Shown: positions 8,183 through 18,287, counted from the stretch's first letter. The stretch is 64,000 nt of DNA from Shewanella glacialimarina (GCF_020511155.1 NZ_CP041216.1:2046001-2110000); one strand, 5' to 3'. Notes: a model not told the origin generated them from the letters alone. Translations and numbers: made by a program.

Positions 8183-9070
8183 ATGATAAATAACGAAGTA
8201 AAACTTTCCTCAATATTAAGTGCTGCTAAAGTGATCCCCCTCGTAGTGCTAATAACGGCTTTAACAGCCTTATTCGGTAGTTGGTATACGATAGATCAAG
8301 GAGAGCGCGGAGTCATATTACGTAATGGTAAAATTATAGGCACTGCAGAGCCTGGGTTAGGTTTTAAGATGCCGATGATAGACAGTGTGGTAAAAATATC
8401 TACTCAGACTCACACCACAAGCTATCAAGCTTTGCAGGCTTACAGCCGTGATCAGCAGCCAGCAACTCTGCGCGCTTCAGTGACATTCAGTATCCCCCCT
8501 GATCAGGTTGAAGCTGTATACGCTAACTTTAAAGGTATTGATTCCTTGGTTGCCCGCCTGCTAGATCGCCAAGTACCAACGCAAGTCGAAAATATTTTCG
8601 GTAAATACACTGCCATTTCTGTGGTGCAAGAGCGTATTAAGTTCGGTATTGATGTCACTGAAGCCATTAAAAAGTCAATCAAGGGGCCGGTAGAAATCAC
8701 CTCAGTTCAGATTGAAAATATCGACTTTTCTAATGCTTACGAAAAATCAGTTGAAGACAGAATGCGCGCCGAAGTTGAAGTACAAACTCAGCTACAAAAT
8801 TTGGAAAAAGAGCGTGTAAGTGCTCAAATTGCTGTGACACAGGCGCAAGCAGAGGCTGACTCACAATTGGCTCGTGCGAAAGCCGAAGCAGAAAGTATTC
8901 GTATTAAAGGTATTGCAGAAGCGACAGCAATTAAGAGCCGTGCTGAAGCATTAGCTCAAAACCAAAACTTAGTTGAATTGACCAAAGCTGAACGCTGGGA
9001 TGGTAAATTGCCAACAACAATGTTGCCAATGGGCACATTACCGTTTATTGATGCAGTAAAAGCCAAGTAA
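8183..9070 (+). CDS. Prohibitin/SPFH-domain membrane protein
   Basis: This 295-residue protein has one N-terminal membrane segment (about residues 15-38), then an SPFH domain beginning WYTIDQGERGVILRNGK, a hallmark of the prohibitin/stomatin family. A long Ala/Glu/Gln-rich coiled coil follows (about 190-265) before a C-terminal tail. Family members form large ring or cage assemblies on the membrane, often with the FtsH protease, and shape membrane microdomains. No NfeD-type partner is adjacent. A plausible ribosome site (AAAGGA) lies before the ATG. The family call is firm; the specific role is unknown. Confidence 0.9.
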   Translation: MINNEVKLSSILSAAKVIPLVVLITALTALFGSWYTIDQGERGVILRNGKIIGTAEPGLGFKMPMIDSVVKISTQTHTTSYQALQAYSRDQQPATLRASVTFSIPPDQVEAVYANFKGIDSLVARLLDRQVPTQVENIFGKYTAISVVQERIKFGIDVTEAIKKSIKGPVEITSVQIENIDFSNAYEKSVEDRMRAEVEVQTQLQNLEKERVSAQIAVTQAQAEADSQLARAKAEAESIRIKGIAEATAIKSRAEALAQNQNLVELTKAERWDGKLPTTMLPMGTLPFIDAVKAK

Positions 9071-9642
9071 TAATTTGGGATAAAGTGTTGGGCATTTTAG
9101 CGACTAATTTGTCCACACTTTATTTGATTTAAGATTGCATATCACTTTACCGTTTGCCAACCAATCGTGATAGAATGCTAGATTATTATTCTGAATGACA
9201 AAGCCTCAAAGTATCCCTTTGAAAGAGTAAAACCCAGTCCAACTATCCAAAACACAAAAAACATTTAATAATATTTTTATTCCTTAATAACTTTCTTGTG
9301 AGTATTCATGAGGGTAAATGTAATCAAAGATAACTTTGCTTTGGCGATAGTGTTAAGTCTATTAAAGCCAATCACTAATCACATTTAATGCAAGCCAATT
9401 ACAGTTAATATGAGCAAAAACCATATTTTATGAGGTTTAGTTTTTGTTATGAGCATGTTAGCCTCATTAATGGTGATGATTATATTAACTGTTTGTTAAC
9501 ACCTTGTTGGCTCTGCTAAGATAAAAACAGCAAGTATTATCGATGTTGTATAAGCTAAATAGAAACCTTCAACTCATTTTTGCAGCATTTTTTGCAGCAC
9601 TTTTTACAGTATTCATTAGTGCACTTATTTCAGGGAATGTGA
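9071..9642. other. Intergenic region before the GGDEF-EAL gene
   Basis: About 570 AT-rich bases with no gene I can support. A frame starting at 9543 would encode a short hydrophobic peptide, but it runs into the next gene out of frame and has no homology. The region probably holds the promoter of the downstream signalling gene. Confidence 0.5.
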
Positions 9643-12600
9643 ATGATAAAGCTATTAACACGTTTGAATCAATCTATTGTCAGTCATACTTTGATGGCTG
9701 TAGGTGTTCGAATATTATTAGTGATCAGCATGTTAACCACCATTAGCTATTTCCATATCTTCTCCGAAATAGAGTCAACTAAGTTAGCTGAATTTCAATC
9801 TTTTACCCAAGAAAGGGTGGCAAGAGAAAGCCAAATTTTTACTCTGGCAGAAGACAACCATAAACTGTTGAAGCAAGATATTCTGAATTCTTATCAACCC
9901 TCAAATAAAGCCGCGATGTTGGCCATTTTCGAGCAAGACTTCATTCGTCAAGATGATCATGCTGTGCGTTTTAATCCACAATTATTCGATGCGGATGAAC
10001 GAGCGGGGGTGTGGATTGCAAAAGATGTCCAATTAACCGAAGAGCTTAAATACCGCGCTAGTTTACTCAATACATTAGTGAGCGATTATGGCAAAAGCTG
10101 GCGCAATCGCTTCATTAATACTTATGCTTATGGTACTGAAAACTTTGCCGCTATTTATTGGCCTGAAATTCCTGATTTTACCTATCGATTAGCTGCTGAT
10201 TTTGATATTCGTTTGGAAGAGTATTTTACCATTTCGATTGAAAAAAATAATCCAGATAAAAAGACAGTTTGGACCGGTGTTTACCTTGATAAGCAATCTG
10301 ATATTTGGATGGTTTCAATAGAAACGCCTATTTATTATCAGCAGCAACATATCGCTACCATAGGTAACGATATGTCATTGGACGAGTTATTTGTAAGAAC
10401 GATGAACCAGGCACCTCAAGGAGGATACAACCTGATTTTTCGTCAAGATGGTCGCTTGATTGCTCATGAGAATTACGTTGACCAGTTGAAGGCAGCTGAT
10501 GGTAACTTTATCATTAACCAAGATGGAGATAGCTCGCTTAAATCCATTTATCAAGCCGTTATCGATGCTGAACCTGAGCAGAAATTGATAGAACTAACTC
10601 AGATAGATTCTTATTTACTGGTGAGTAAACTTTCAGGCCCTGGTTGGTATTATGTCAGTGTCATCCCTAAATCGGTTGTCAGTAATGTAGCCTCAAGTAC
10701 CGCTATTATTGTCTTCATCTCAGGTTTTATTGCACTTGCCATTGAACTGTTAGTGTTGTTCTTTGTAATGAAAAGAAAGATTACTCAACCACTGTCTAAA
10801 CTTAATCATGCCACTTTAGCCTTATCGCGAGGTGATCAAGCTAAAAAACTGGATCACCTTCGCCCCGATGAGCTTGGCCGTTTAGCCAGTGCATTTAATA
10901 TAATGAATGAGAATTTAATTAAACGGGATAATCAGCTTGCCAGTGCTAATAATGTGCTTGAAGCGCAGTTGCATCAGATAAAATTAAGCCAACACAGACT
11001 GGCCAATGCACAGGCTGCGGCAAGATTGGGCAGTTGGGAGTACGACACGGTAAATAAGCAATTAAGTTTGTCTAATGAGCTGATAAAATTACTTAAGCTA
11101 ACACCATCCCAAGTGGATACCTTTAATATTGCAGCTTTGCTTGGTCGTGTAGATCAAAGTCTCAACGGTGAAATAGCAGAAGCATTTCAAGCTCTTATCA
11201 ATCAAGGTGTCGCTTTTAGTTTAAATCATGAATTAGTTAACATTGATAATAAGGATGATCGTTGCTTTGTTCATTTAACAGGACAAGTAGAGCAGGATGG
11301 TCAGCGCCTGATAGGAACGGTTCAAGATCTCAGTGAGCAATATAAAGCGGAACAAGCTAAAAAAGAAAGTGAGCAACTCTTTCGTAATGTGTTTCATAAC
11401 TCCACTATTAGTATGGCCGTAGTGGGGCTTGATGGCGGGATACTAAAAGCCAATAAGACACTCTGCAACACATTTGGCTACTCACATGATGAACTTTGCC
11501 AACTCAGTTATATTGATTTACTTCACCCTGACGAGCGTGAATATGGCCTCAAACAATTAGCACTTATTAGCTTAGCGGAGACTAAGTCTTATGATGCAGA
11601 GGTCATTTTAATCGCCAAGAATGGCACTGAACTTTGCTGTTACATTAATGCTTTTGTTCAAAAAAATACCGATGGATTAGCTGATTATATTTTTATTCAG
11701 TGCATTGATATTAGTTTAAGAAAGCAAGCTGAAGTGAAATTAAATCAATTAGCCTTCCATGATCCTTTGACTAATTTGGCCAACAGAACATTATTTATTG
11801 AGTTTCTGACCAAGGCAGTAAAGCAGTATAATCGTAATGAACAATACAAATTTGCTTTGTTGTTTCTTGATTTAGACGGCTTTAAATTAGTCAATGATAG
11901 TTTGGGACACCTAGAAGGAGATAAGCTATTAATTGCTATTTCCGAAAGATTGAGACAAGTCATTCGCGACTCCGATATGTTATCAAGGTTTGGCGGCGAT
12001 GAGTTTTGCATATTGATGGAGTGCTACACTGATGAAGTTCAAGTGATTGAACTTGCTAATCGTATTAACAGGGCGCTCGCAAAGCCTTTTATGTTAAATA
12101 ATGAATCTGTGATTACCAATGCGAGCATCGGGATTGTGTTAGCAAGTAAAGAACTGATTGATGCGCAAGAATATCTGCGTGATGCAGACAGTGCGATGTA
12201 CCATGCTAAGCGTGAGGGGCGAGGATGTTATGCAATCTTTAATGAAGACATGCATAGAATGGCTAAAAATCAGCTAAGACTGCGCAATGAGTTGAGTCAG
12301 GCACTTGATGAGAAGCAATTTGTTGCTTATTTTCAGCCCACTATTAATACCAAAACCGGAAACATTGCAGGTTTTGAAGCTTTAGTTCGATGGTTGCATC
12401 CAACAAACGGATTGATTGAGCCGATAAAGTTTCTTGCTATAGCAGAAGATATGCGAAGGATTGCTGAAATTGATTACTTAGTAATTGACCAAGCATTAGA
12501 TCAAATAGTCAAATGGCGTAAACAGTTAAATCGAAAAGATTTAACTATTAGCTGTAATGCTTCCAGTGACTTAATTTCAACTTATCACGTAGTGGATAAG

Positions 12601-13065
12601 TTGAAAGCGCTATTAGACAAACATGGTTTACCTGCTGGTTGTCTTAATATAGAAGTGACTGAAAATGTGTTAATTAATGATCCAGAAACGACCATGAAAA
12701 TATTGTATCAATTACAAAAGCTAGGCATTAACGTCCATTTAGATGACTTTGGTACTGGTTTCTCATCACTGAGTTATCTACATCGTTTTCCTATTCATAA
12801 TATAAAAATTGACCGAAGTTTTGTGAGTAGGTTAATGGATAGTGAAAAAGATCATGCCATTGTTGAAAGTATTGTGCTTTTGGCTAATCGTCTTGGGATT
12901 GCAGTCACTGCAGAAGGAGTTGAAACTCTGACACAATATCAGACACTACAAAAAATTGGTGCAACCAGAACCCAAGGTTATTACCACAGTAAACCTGTTG
13001 ATCACGAGTCAGCAACAAAGCTATTGCTTGCTGAACAGGATATTAGCCATTCTTCTAATGGCTAA
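9643..13065 (+). CDS. Membrane GGDEF-EAL cyclic-di-GMP protein with HAMP and PAS domains
   Basis: This 1140-residue protein probably makes and/or breaks cyclic di-GMP in response to a signal. In order it shows a membrane segment (about 17-37), a large periplasmic sensor region of the Cache type (40-350), a second membrane segment (355-382), HAMP (384-440), a coiled-coil linker, one or two PAS domains (clearest near 585-700), GGDEF (about 710-870) and EAL (about 885-1130). The cyclase signature is intact (RFGGDEF near 785). The phosphodiesterase motifs FEALVRW (about 911) and DDFGTGFSS (about 1033) are also intact, so both activities are possible. The start is supported by the AGGGA ribosome site at 9631. 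It appears monocistronic. Confidence 0.93.
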   Translation: MIKLLTRLNQSIVSHTLMAVGVRILLVISMLTTISYFHIFSEIESTKLAEFQSFTQERVARESQIFTLAEDNHKLLKQDILNSYQPSNKAAMLAIFEQDFIRQDDHAVRFNPQLFDADERAGVWIAKDVQLTEELKYRASLLNTLVSDYGKSWRNRFINTYAYGTENFAAIYWPEIPDFTYRLAADFDIRLEEYFTISIEKNNPDKKTVWTGVYLDKQSDIWMVSIETPIYYQQQHIATIGNDMSLDELFVRTMNQAPQGGYNLIFRQDGRLIAHENYVDQLKAADGNFIINQDGDSSLKSIYQAVIDAEPEQKLIELTQIDSYLLVSKLSGPGWYYVSVIPKSVVSNVASSTAIIVFISGFIALAIELLVLFFVMKRKITQPLSKLNHATLALSRGDQAKKLDHLRPDELGRLASAFNIMNENLIKRDNQLASANNVLEAQLHQIKLSQHRLANAQAAARLGSWEYDTVNKQLSLSNELIKLLKLTPSQVDTFNIAALLGRVDQSLNGEIAEAFQALINQGVAFSLNHELVNIDNKDDRCFVHLTGQVEQDGQRLIGTVQDLSEQYKAEQAKKESEQLFRNVFHNSTISMAVVGLDGGILKANKTLCNTFGYSHDELCQLSYIDLLHPDEREYGLKQLALISLAETKSYDAEVILIAKNGTELCCYINAFVQKNTDGLADYIFIQCIDISLRKQAEVKLNQLAFHDPLTNLANRTLFIEFLTKAVKQYNRNEQYKFALLFLDLDGFKLVNDSLGHLEGDKLLIAISERLRQVIRDSDMLSRFGGDEFCILMECYTDEVQVIELANRINRALAKPFMLNNESVITNASIGIVLASKELIDAQEYLRDADSAMYHAKREGRGCYAIFNEDMHRMAKNQLRLRNELSQALDEKQFVAYFQPTINTKTGNIAGFEALVRWLHPTNGLIEPIKFLAIAEDMRRIAEIDYLVIDQALDQIVKWRKQLNRKDLTISCNASSDLISTYHVVDKLKALLDKHGLPAGCLNIEVTENVLINDPETTMKILYQLQKLGINVHLDDFGTGFSSLSYLHRFPIHNIKIDRSFVSRLMDSEKDHAIVESIVLLANRLGIAVTAEGVETLTQYQTLQKIGATRTQGYYHSKPVDHESATKLLLAEQDISHSSNG

Positions 13066-13251
13066 ATTAATAACGAATACTGTGATTAGCTAGATTGATA
13101 TCTCATAAAGAGGTTATGTAAAGTGTCACTTTAAGTCATTATTTTTTGCAGCGATTTAATCGGTTTACCAGATGATGTTATTTGCATTGGTAATGCTAAC
13201 GGTTACTTTGTGATTAAATGCAGTCATTAGATTAAGAATATTGCCTGTTTA

Positions 13252-13320
13252 ATGACTTACTTGCTAGCCGATAAAGCCATGTATAAATGCAAAAAAGCAT
13301 ATCAACAATGTAACTATTAG
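13252..13320 (+). pseudogene. Degenerate 3' remnant of a GGDEF domain gene
   Basis: A 22-residue frame reads MTYLLADKAMYKCKKAYQQC and stops two residues later. It closely resembles the final helix of diguanylate cyclases (ADKAMYKAKKAGKN...). No GGDEF motif or intact upstream frame joins it; an open stretch from about 13150 ends at a stop near 13230. It lies just after the full GGDEF-EAL gene, so it is probably the tail of a second, decayed cyclase. Confidence 0.5.
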
Positions 13321-13597
13321 CCGGTTATTTTAGCGATTGAATTATTGACCATTTAACAGCCAGCTTATTTTAGCCTTTGCTACAATATATGGGTTTAAAT
13401 GAAAATACTTATATTTCGTCCAAGTGTATAAATTAAGCCTTTTTAAAAATATCGTTATTCAATTCCTTTCATAGAATTAAGCAATAATAGCTAACAAGCT
13501 TTTTTAGCAGATTTCTCCGCTATTGCTCCAGTTTATAAAGATTACTAAATGCGCTTATACTAACCACTTCATCACTAGATCAGTTTTAAGGACATAA
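13321..13597. other. Intergenic region before the oxidoreductase
   Basis: AT-rich non-coding DNA; together with 13066-13251 it makes a gap of about 530 bases whose only recognisable content is the GGDEF remnant. Confidence 0.4.
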
Positions 13598-14563
13598 ATG
13601 ACTAAATTAAATTGGGGCATAGTCAGCACAGGCAGAATAGCTGCGTCGTTTTGTCAGGATTTAGCTTTTTCTGCAAACAGTCATTTATATGCAGTAGCGG
13701 CAAGACAACAACAAGATGCTGATATTTTTGCAAAACAACATAAGATTATCAAAGCCTATCAGGGATACCAAACGCTATTTGATGATCCCCAGGTTGATAT
13801 TGTCTATATTGCCACGCCGCATAATTTTCATTTTCAGCAAACCTATGATGCCTTAATGGCAGGAAAGCATGTGTTGTGTGAAAAGCCAATTACAGTTTCG
13901 GTTGCAGAATGTCAAATTTTGGTTGAGTTAGCTAAAACGAAGAACCTGTTGTTAATGGAGGCGTTATGGACTTACTTTTTACCCGCCTTACAACATGCTA
14001 AACAGTGGATAGATGATGGCCAAATTGGCCAGTTAAAGCATATCAAAGTAGATTTTGGTTATCCCATTCCATTTAATCCCGACGATCGAGCCTATAATCC
14101 GCAGTTGGCTGGCGGTTGTTTATTGGATATGGGGATTTACCCTTTAGCAATCGCTAATTACTTTCTTGAAGCAGATATAGACAATCTTTATGTTCAAGCA
14201 CATTGCTGTGAAACGGGCGTGGAAGATGATGTCATTATCATAGCGAAAAGCGAGCAGGTGATGGTAAGTTTAGCCGCATCATTTCAGTGCCGTTTGTCGA
14301 ACAATGCGTATTTAATAGGAGATAAAGGTTACATCATTATTCCAGATGCCTTTAGGGCGAGTAAATGTCACTTGTTCCATCTTGATGATCAAGTCGATAC
14401 CTTTTCTGACAACAGACAATCGCTAGGTTATCATTTTGAAGCAGAAGAGGCTTACAGGCTAATTGAGCAAGGCATATTTGAAAGTAAGGTGGTGTCACAT
14501 CGACACAGTTTGCTGTTGCAATCACAAATGGCAAGAGTAAAAGTACTGATTAATAATGGTTGA
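13598..14563 (+). CDS. Gfo/Idh/MocA family NAD(P)-dependent oxidoreductase
   Basis: This 321-residue enzyme begins with a Rossmann fold (GIVSTGRIAASF, residues 6-17) and has the family motif HVLCEKPITV near residue 92, whose Lys is a usual active-site residue. The C-terminal half is the alpha/beta substrate domain (GGCLLDMGIYPLA near 170). The sequence resembles the trans-dihydrodiol dehydrogenase / xylose dehydrogenase branch, which oxidises sugars or diols. The gene stands alone, convergent with the next gene, and has an AAGGA ribosome site. The substrate cannot be predicted. Confidence 0.9.
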   Translation: MTKLNWGIVSTGRIAASFCQDLAFSANSHLYAVAARQQQDADIFAKQHKIIKAYQGYQTLFDDPQVDIVYIATPHNFHFQQTYDALMAGKHVLCEKPITVSVAECQILVELAKTKNLLLMEALWTYFLPALQHAKQWIDDGQIGQLKHIKVDFGYPIPFNPDDRAYNPQLAGGCLLDMGIYPLAIANYFLEADIDNLYVQAHCCETGVEDDVIIIAKSEQVMVSLAASFQCRLSNNAYLIGDKGYIIIPDAFRASKCHLFHLDDQVDTFSDNRQSLGYHFEAEEAYRLIEQGIFESKVVSHRHSLLLQSQMARVKVLINNG

Positions 14564-14618
14564 TTTTCAAGCTGTTCCCCGGGACATTCAATGACAACTT
14601 TCATTGATTTAGTTGTTG

Positions 14619-15410
14619 TCAGTAAACCTTTGTTAGATCAACAGGTAATAGAAAGGTTTTATACTTTTGCATTTTGTCTTGCCAATCAGGGTTGTTGTTA
14701 AGTAATACAATAAGAGGGTTAATTGCCTTAAATTGAGTACTGAGTGCTTTGGGAGCCAGAATATGCCGAGTATATTTGTCGTGAGGCTTGGAAGAGAAGT
14801 AAAGTTGTTGATTTTGTTCGAGTAAGCTTTGGTAATAAAGGGATGTTGCTCTCGACACAATAGCAAAATCAAAACGTTTTTTGATAAGCATGTTAATCAG
14901 TTGTGATTCGTTAGCAGTATCGACACGAGTCATTAAGCCGTCAGCGACGAGTTTGTCTATAGTGTGATAACGAAAACCCAAGATGCCCCCGACGACTTTA
15001 CCGTACAAAGCTTGCTTACTGTCAAATTCGACAGGATTAATTAGATGAGAAATTATATCATCTTGATCGCGCATTAGCGGCTCTGACCATAAATAAATTG
15101 TTTTATCTTTGTCTTTAAACCAAAAAGGGTTTACGCCGATAACCATACCGTCAAATTTCTGTGTCTCGAGCAAATGATTAAGACGTTTTCGAGGAATGTA
15201 AGACACGCTGAAATGGTAATCTTGTTGCTGTTGGTTAAAAAAATGTGCCACATCATAAAGCAGGCCTATTTCATTTTTACTATCAATTACGTAAGGCGGC
15301 ATATAGTGATAGGTATACAGTGATATATCCTGGCGTGTGTGTTTGCTTGTGGATGTTTCTCCCCACGCACTAAAACAGCTTAATAGTGTTACTAGTAATA
15401 TAAGTTTCAA
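14619..15410 (-). CDS. Periplasmic solute-binding-like protein (SBP_bac_3 type)
   Basis: This 263-residue protein has a short signal peptide (residues 1-17, ending SAWGE) and the two-lobed architecture of amino-acid-type periplasmic binding proteins (YTYHYMPPYVI early; DGMVIGVNPFWFKD near 95). No ABC permease or ATPase genes are adjacent. Such stand-alone proteins are common in Shewanella and Vibrio and may act as sensors or be of unknown role. Its stop overlaps a small hairpin shared with the convergent oxidoreductase gene. Confidence 0.75.
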   Translation of the reverse strand: MKLILLVTLLSCFSAWGETSTSKHTRQDISLYTYHYMPPYVIDSKNEIGLLYDVAHFFNQQQQDYHFSVSYIPRKRLNHLLETQKFDGMVIGVNPFWFKDKDKTIYLWSEPLMRDQDDIISHLINPVEFDSKQALYGKVVGGILGFRYHTIDKLVADGLMTRVDTANESQLINMLIKKRFDFAIVSRATSLYYQSLLEQNQQLYFSSKPHDKYTRHILAPKALSTQFKAINPLIVLLNNNPDWQDKMQKYKTFLLPVDLTKVY

Positions 15411-15832
15411 TCTGCACTCCTTTCCAGCTTGAGTTATTTACATCAATTTATCATCACATCACATAAATCAAGCTCAAAACCAAGCAATCCTATGCCTTGT
15501 TTTATACTCGCCTATGGTAACCAAGTTAGCACATTCTAATGTTGTAATTAAACCAAGATATTTTCATAAACAACACTGTTAATCACTAAACTGCGATCCC
15601 TAATACATAATCTATCTAGTATTGTTGTTATAACTTAATTTGCAAACCATTTTAAGCAACTAAGCAACTAAGCAACTAACCGCTAGGCTTCTAAGTAATT
15701 GACTAATAATAAAATAAGTATTTTTGATATATTAGGATGTCAGTTTATTTTGCAAATAAATGTTTTATCCATAAGAAATTTGGTTAAGCGTTTTACGACT
15801 GAATTGACCTTAAATGTCTATTGAGAGGTTTT
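15411..15832. other. Divergent intergenic region with a small tandem repeat
   Basis: This gap separates the binding protein from the permease. The octamer TAAGCAAC occurs three times in tandem at 15653-15676. An AGCTTGA/TCAAGCT inverted repeat lies around 15425-15473. Promoters for both flanking genes probably lie here; none is clear enough to call. Confidence 0.5.
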
Positions 15833-16813
15833 ATGTTATCCCTTTTTACAACATTTGCGGATTGGTTAGCATTCTCACTATTGGGTTTGGTGCCCGGTTC
15901 TAAACTCGGTGGTGCGGTTCAGTTTTTTATTGAAGATACCACCAAGATATTCTTTCTGCTTGTGTTGATGATTTATGTCATAGCATTGATCCGTGCCTCA
16001 CTCAATATTAACCGGGTACGTGATTATTTAGCCTCAAAAAATAAATTTATCGGTTATTTAATGGGGTCAACATTCGGCGCTATTACCCCTTTTTGTTCCT
16101 GCTCCAGCATACCTATTTTTCTGGGATTCACATCCGCAGGAATACCTGTCGGTATTACCATGTCGTTTCTCATCACGTCACCGCTTATAAACGAAGTGGC
16201 AGTTCTGTTGTTGTTAAGTTTAGTTGGATGGCAAATAACTGTTATTTATATCCTAGTAGGTGTGGCAATAGGCATTGCAGCGGGGATGTTTCTTGATCTC
16301 ATTCGGGCTGAAAAAATGTTACAGCCATTTGCTCTTAAGGCATATCAAACCGCAAGTCAGCCAGATAGCCCGCAGAAAACTCATGCTAAGTTGACGTTTA
16401 AAGCACGGCACGATTTTGCCAAAGCGGAGTTGTTAGATATTTTAACTCGGGTATGGAAATGGGTTTTTATTGGGGTAGGATTAGGCGCTGCTTTACATGG
16501 TTTTGTCCCCGACTTGTGGTTTGCTGCCAATTTAGGTAGCGGCCAATGGTGGTCTGTGCCCATGGCGGTGTTAGCTGGCATTCCTCTGTATTCAAATGCA
16601 ACTGGGATTATTCCAGTTATGGAAAGTTTAATCATTAAAGGGCTTCCACTTGGTACAACATTGGCATTTTGTATGAGTACCGTTGCTGCAAGCTTTCCTG
16701 AATTTATCTTGTTAAAGCAAGTCATGACCTGGAAGTTACTGACTATCATTTTTATGCTTTTACTCGTTTCATTCACTCTTGTTGGGTGGATAATTAATGT
16801 TATTTATATCTAA
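15833..16813 (+). CDS. Permease of the YraQ/ArsP-like (DUF318) family
   Basis: This 326-residue protein has about eight membrane segments and the conserved FCSCSSIPIFLGFTSAGIP motif near residue 92 with a Cys-x-Cys pair, repeated more weakly in the second half (AGIPLYSNATGIIPVMESL). Family members are predicted permeases; some export organoarsenicals (ArsP). I start at the ATG at 15833, which has a GAGAGG ribosome site four bases before it; an in-frame TTG at 15821 lacks one. The next gene, a small CxxC thioredoxin, starts 10 bases downstream, a pairing seen repeatedly in bacteria. The substrate is unknown; a thiol-linked metal or metalloid is a guess. Confidence 0.85.
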   Translation: MLSLFTTFADWLAFSLLGLVPGSKLGGAVQFFIEDTTKIFFLLVLMIYVIALIRASLNINRVRDYLASKNKFIGYLMGSTFGAITPFCSCSSIPIFLGFTSAGIPVGITMSFLITSPLINEVAVLLLLSLVGWQITVIYILVGVAIGIAAGMFLDLIRAEKMLQPFALKAYQTASQPDSPQKTHAKLTFKARHDFAKAELLDILTRVWKWVFIGVGLGAALHGFVPDLWFAANLGSGQWWSVPMAVLAGIPLYSNATGIIPVMESLIIKGLPLGTTLAFCMSTVAASFPEFILLKQVMTWKLLTIIFMLLLVSFTLVGWIINVIYI

Positions 16814-16823
16814 TGGGAGTCTT

Positions 16824-17060
16824 ATGAAAAAAATTGAAGTGCTTGGCAGCGGATGTGCAAAATGTGTCAAAACGGCAGCATTAATTCAGGCAGTTGCAGA
16901 TGATTGTGGCGTGACAGTTAGCGTGGTTAAAGAGCCCAGTCTTGAGATATTACTTAAACATAATGTAATGAGTACGCCCGCGGTTGTAATAGATAATCAA
17001 TTAGTGCACTCAGGGTCTGTACCGGATAAAGACGCGGTTCAGAAATGGTTGCTGAAATAG
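16824..17060 (+). CDS. Small thioredoxin-fold protein (redox-active disulfide protein 2 type)
   Basis: A 78-residue protein with the active-site motif GSGCAKC at residues 8-14 and the cis-Pro segment MSTPAVVIDNQ, the minimal thioredoxin fold of the TIGR00412 family. The ATG at 16824 is preceded by GGGAG; the longer frame adds nine residues that overlap the permease and is unlikely. It sits in an operon with the YraQ-like permease and may reduce or carry a ligand for it; that link is inference from adjacency. Confidence 0.85.
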   Translation: MKKIEVLGSGCAKCVKTAALIQAVADDCGVTVSVVKEPSLEILLKHNVMSTPAVVIDNQLVHSGSVPDKDAVQKWLLK

Positions 17061-17242
17061 ACTCGCGGTAATGGTCGCCTTAAATAGATTTACAAAGCCA
17101 TATGCAGGTTTAATAATTAGGGGTGGTGAGTTTACAAGCGTAAAAGCCTTAATGATTTATTTATCTTATACTTGTTTCTTTAATGGTTCCATCAGTAGAA
17201 TGTCAAATCTATAACGGGTTCATTATTAAGTCGGAGTTTTCA

Positions 17243-18208
17243 TTGAGGTTTATATTCATATTAGTCTGCAGCCTTTTACTGTTGTTTATCATTATTGCGA
17301 TTATTTTTTTCTCAATTAATCGTGTTCCTGACCGTTCTGTTGAGCAACTTAAGCCACAATGGGCACAACATCCGTCACAGTTTATTGATATCTCGGGTAT
17401 GCAGCTTCACTTAAGGGATGAAGGGCCACGTGATGATGCGATCCCCATAGTGCTGTTACATGGTACAAGCTCATCGCTTCATACCTGGGATGGCTGGGTT
17501 AATGCGTTAAAAGATGATCGTCGTGTTATTCGTTTTGACTTACCCGCCTTTGGGTTAACAGGTCCAACACTTGACAATAACTACAGTATTGAAAATTATT
17601 CCCGTATTGTTATCGAGGTGCTTGATAAGCTCAAGGTCGACCGTGCTATTTTGGTTGGTAATTCTTTAGGAGGGTATGTGTCGTGGGCCACAGCTGTCTT
17701 TTATCCTGATCGCGTTGCGCAGTTGGTGTTGATTGATTCCAGTGGATATCCATTTCAAGCAGAGTCTATTCCAATAGGCTTTAGAATTGCGAGTACGCCG
17801 ATTTTAAATAAACTCATGCAACAAGTGCTACCAAGGGGACTTGTCGAAAGCAGTGTTAAAAATGTTTATGGTAATCCAGATCTGGTTTCCCCTGAACTAG
17901 TGGACCGATATTTCGATCTTACTACCCGAGCTGGCAACAGGCAGGCTTTAGCCGACCTGTTGCCAAAACTCCGTTCTGGTCAGCTAGTATCGCGATTATC
18001 TGAGCTTAAGCTGCCCACACTGATTATTTGGGGTGAGCAAGATAGGCTTATTCCGCCTGAAATTGCAGACCAATTTCACCACGACATTATTGGTAGCCAA
18101 CTAGTGCGCTATAACGAACTTGGTCATGTTCCTCAAGAAGAAGATCCGCTTAAAACAGTTAAAGCTTTCAAAGCGTTTTTAGCGCAACAACCAAAAGTGA
18201 ATCGTTGA
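17243..18208 (+). CDS. Membrane-anchored alpha/beta hydrolase
   Basis: This roughly 321-residue hydrolase has an N-terminal membrane anchor (about residues 3-25), then HGTSSSLHTWDGW (oxyanion region), the nucleophile elbow GNSLGG, the acid in WGEQDRLIPP and the His in ELGHVPQEEDP, so the triad is complete. I prefer the TTG at 17243 because GGAG lies six bases before it; an ATG at 17183 would add 20 residues without a ribosome site. The fold includes esterases, lipases and C-C hydrolases. No neighbour suggests a substrate. Confidence 0.85.
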   Translation: MRFIFILVCSLLLLFIIIAIIFFSINRVPDRSVEQLKPQWAQHPSQFIDISGMQLHLRDEGPRDDAIPIVLLHGTSSSLHTWDGWVNALKDDRRVIRFDLPAFGLTGPTLDNNYSIENYSRIVIEVLDKLKVDRAILVGNSLGGYVSWATAVFYPDRVAQLVLIDSSGYPFQAESIPIGFRIASTPILNKLMQQVLPRGLVESSVKNVYGNPDLVSPELVDRYFDLTTRAGNRQALADLLPKLRSGQLVSRLSELKLPTLIIWGEQDRLIPPEIADQFHHDIIGSQLVRYNELGHVPQEEDPLKTVKAFKAFLAQQPKVNR

Positions 18209-18287
18209 ATATAAGTCGTTTTTTGAATTGTTGTTTGTCATGACTATGAATTAAATAATGCATTAATGTTAACAGAGTAGATGTTTT

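Noticed and set aside
9543..9746. Short hydrophobic peptide before the GGDEF-EAL gene
   Set aside because: It overlaps the start of the real gene out of frame and has no recognisable homology or strong ribosome site.
15653..15676. Three tandem TAAGCAAC octamers considered as a CRISPR-like or iteron array
   Set aside because: Only three copies with no spacers, no cas or rep genes nearby, so it is recorded only as a minor repeat.
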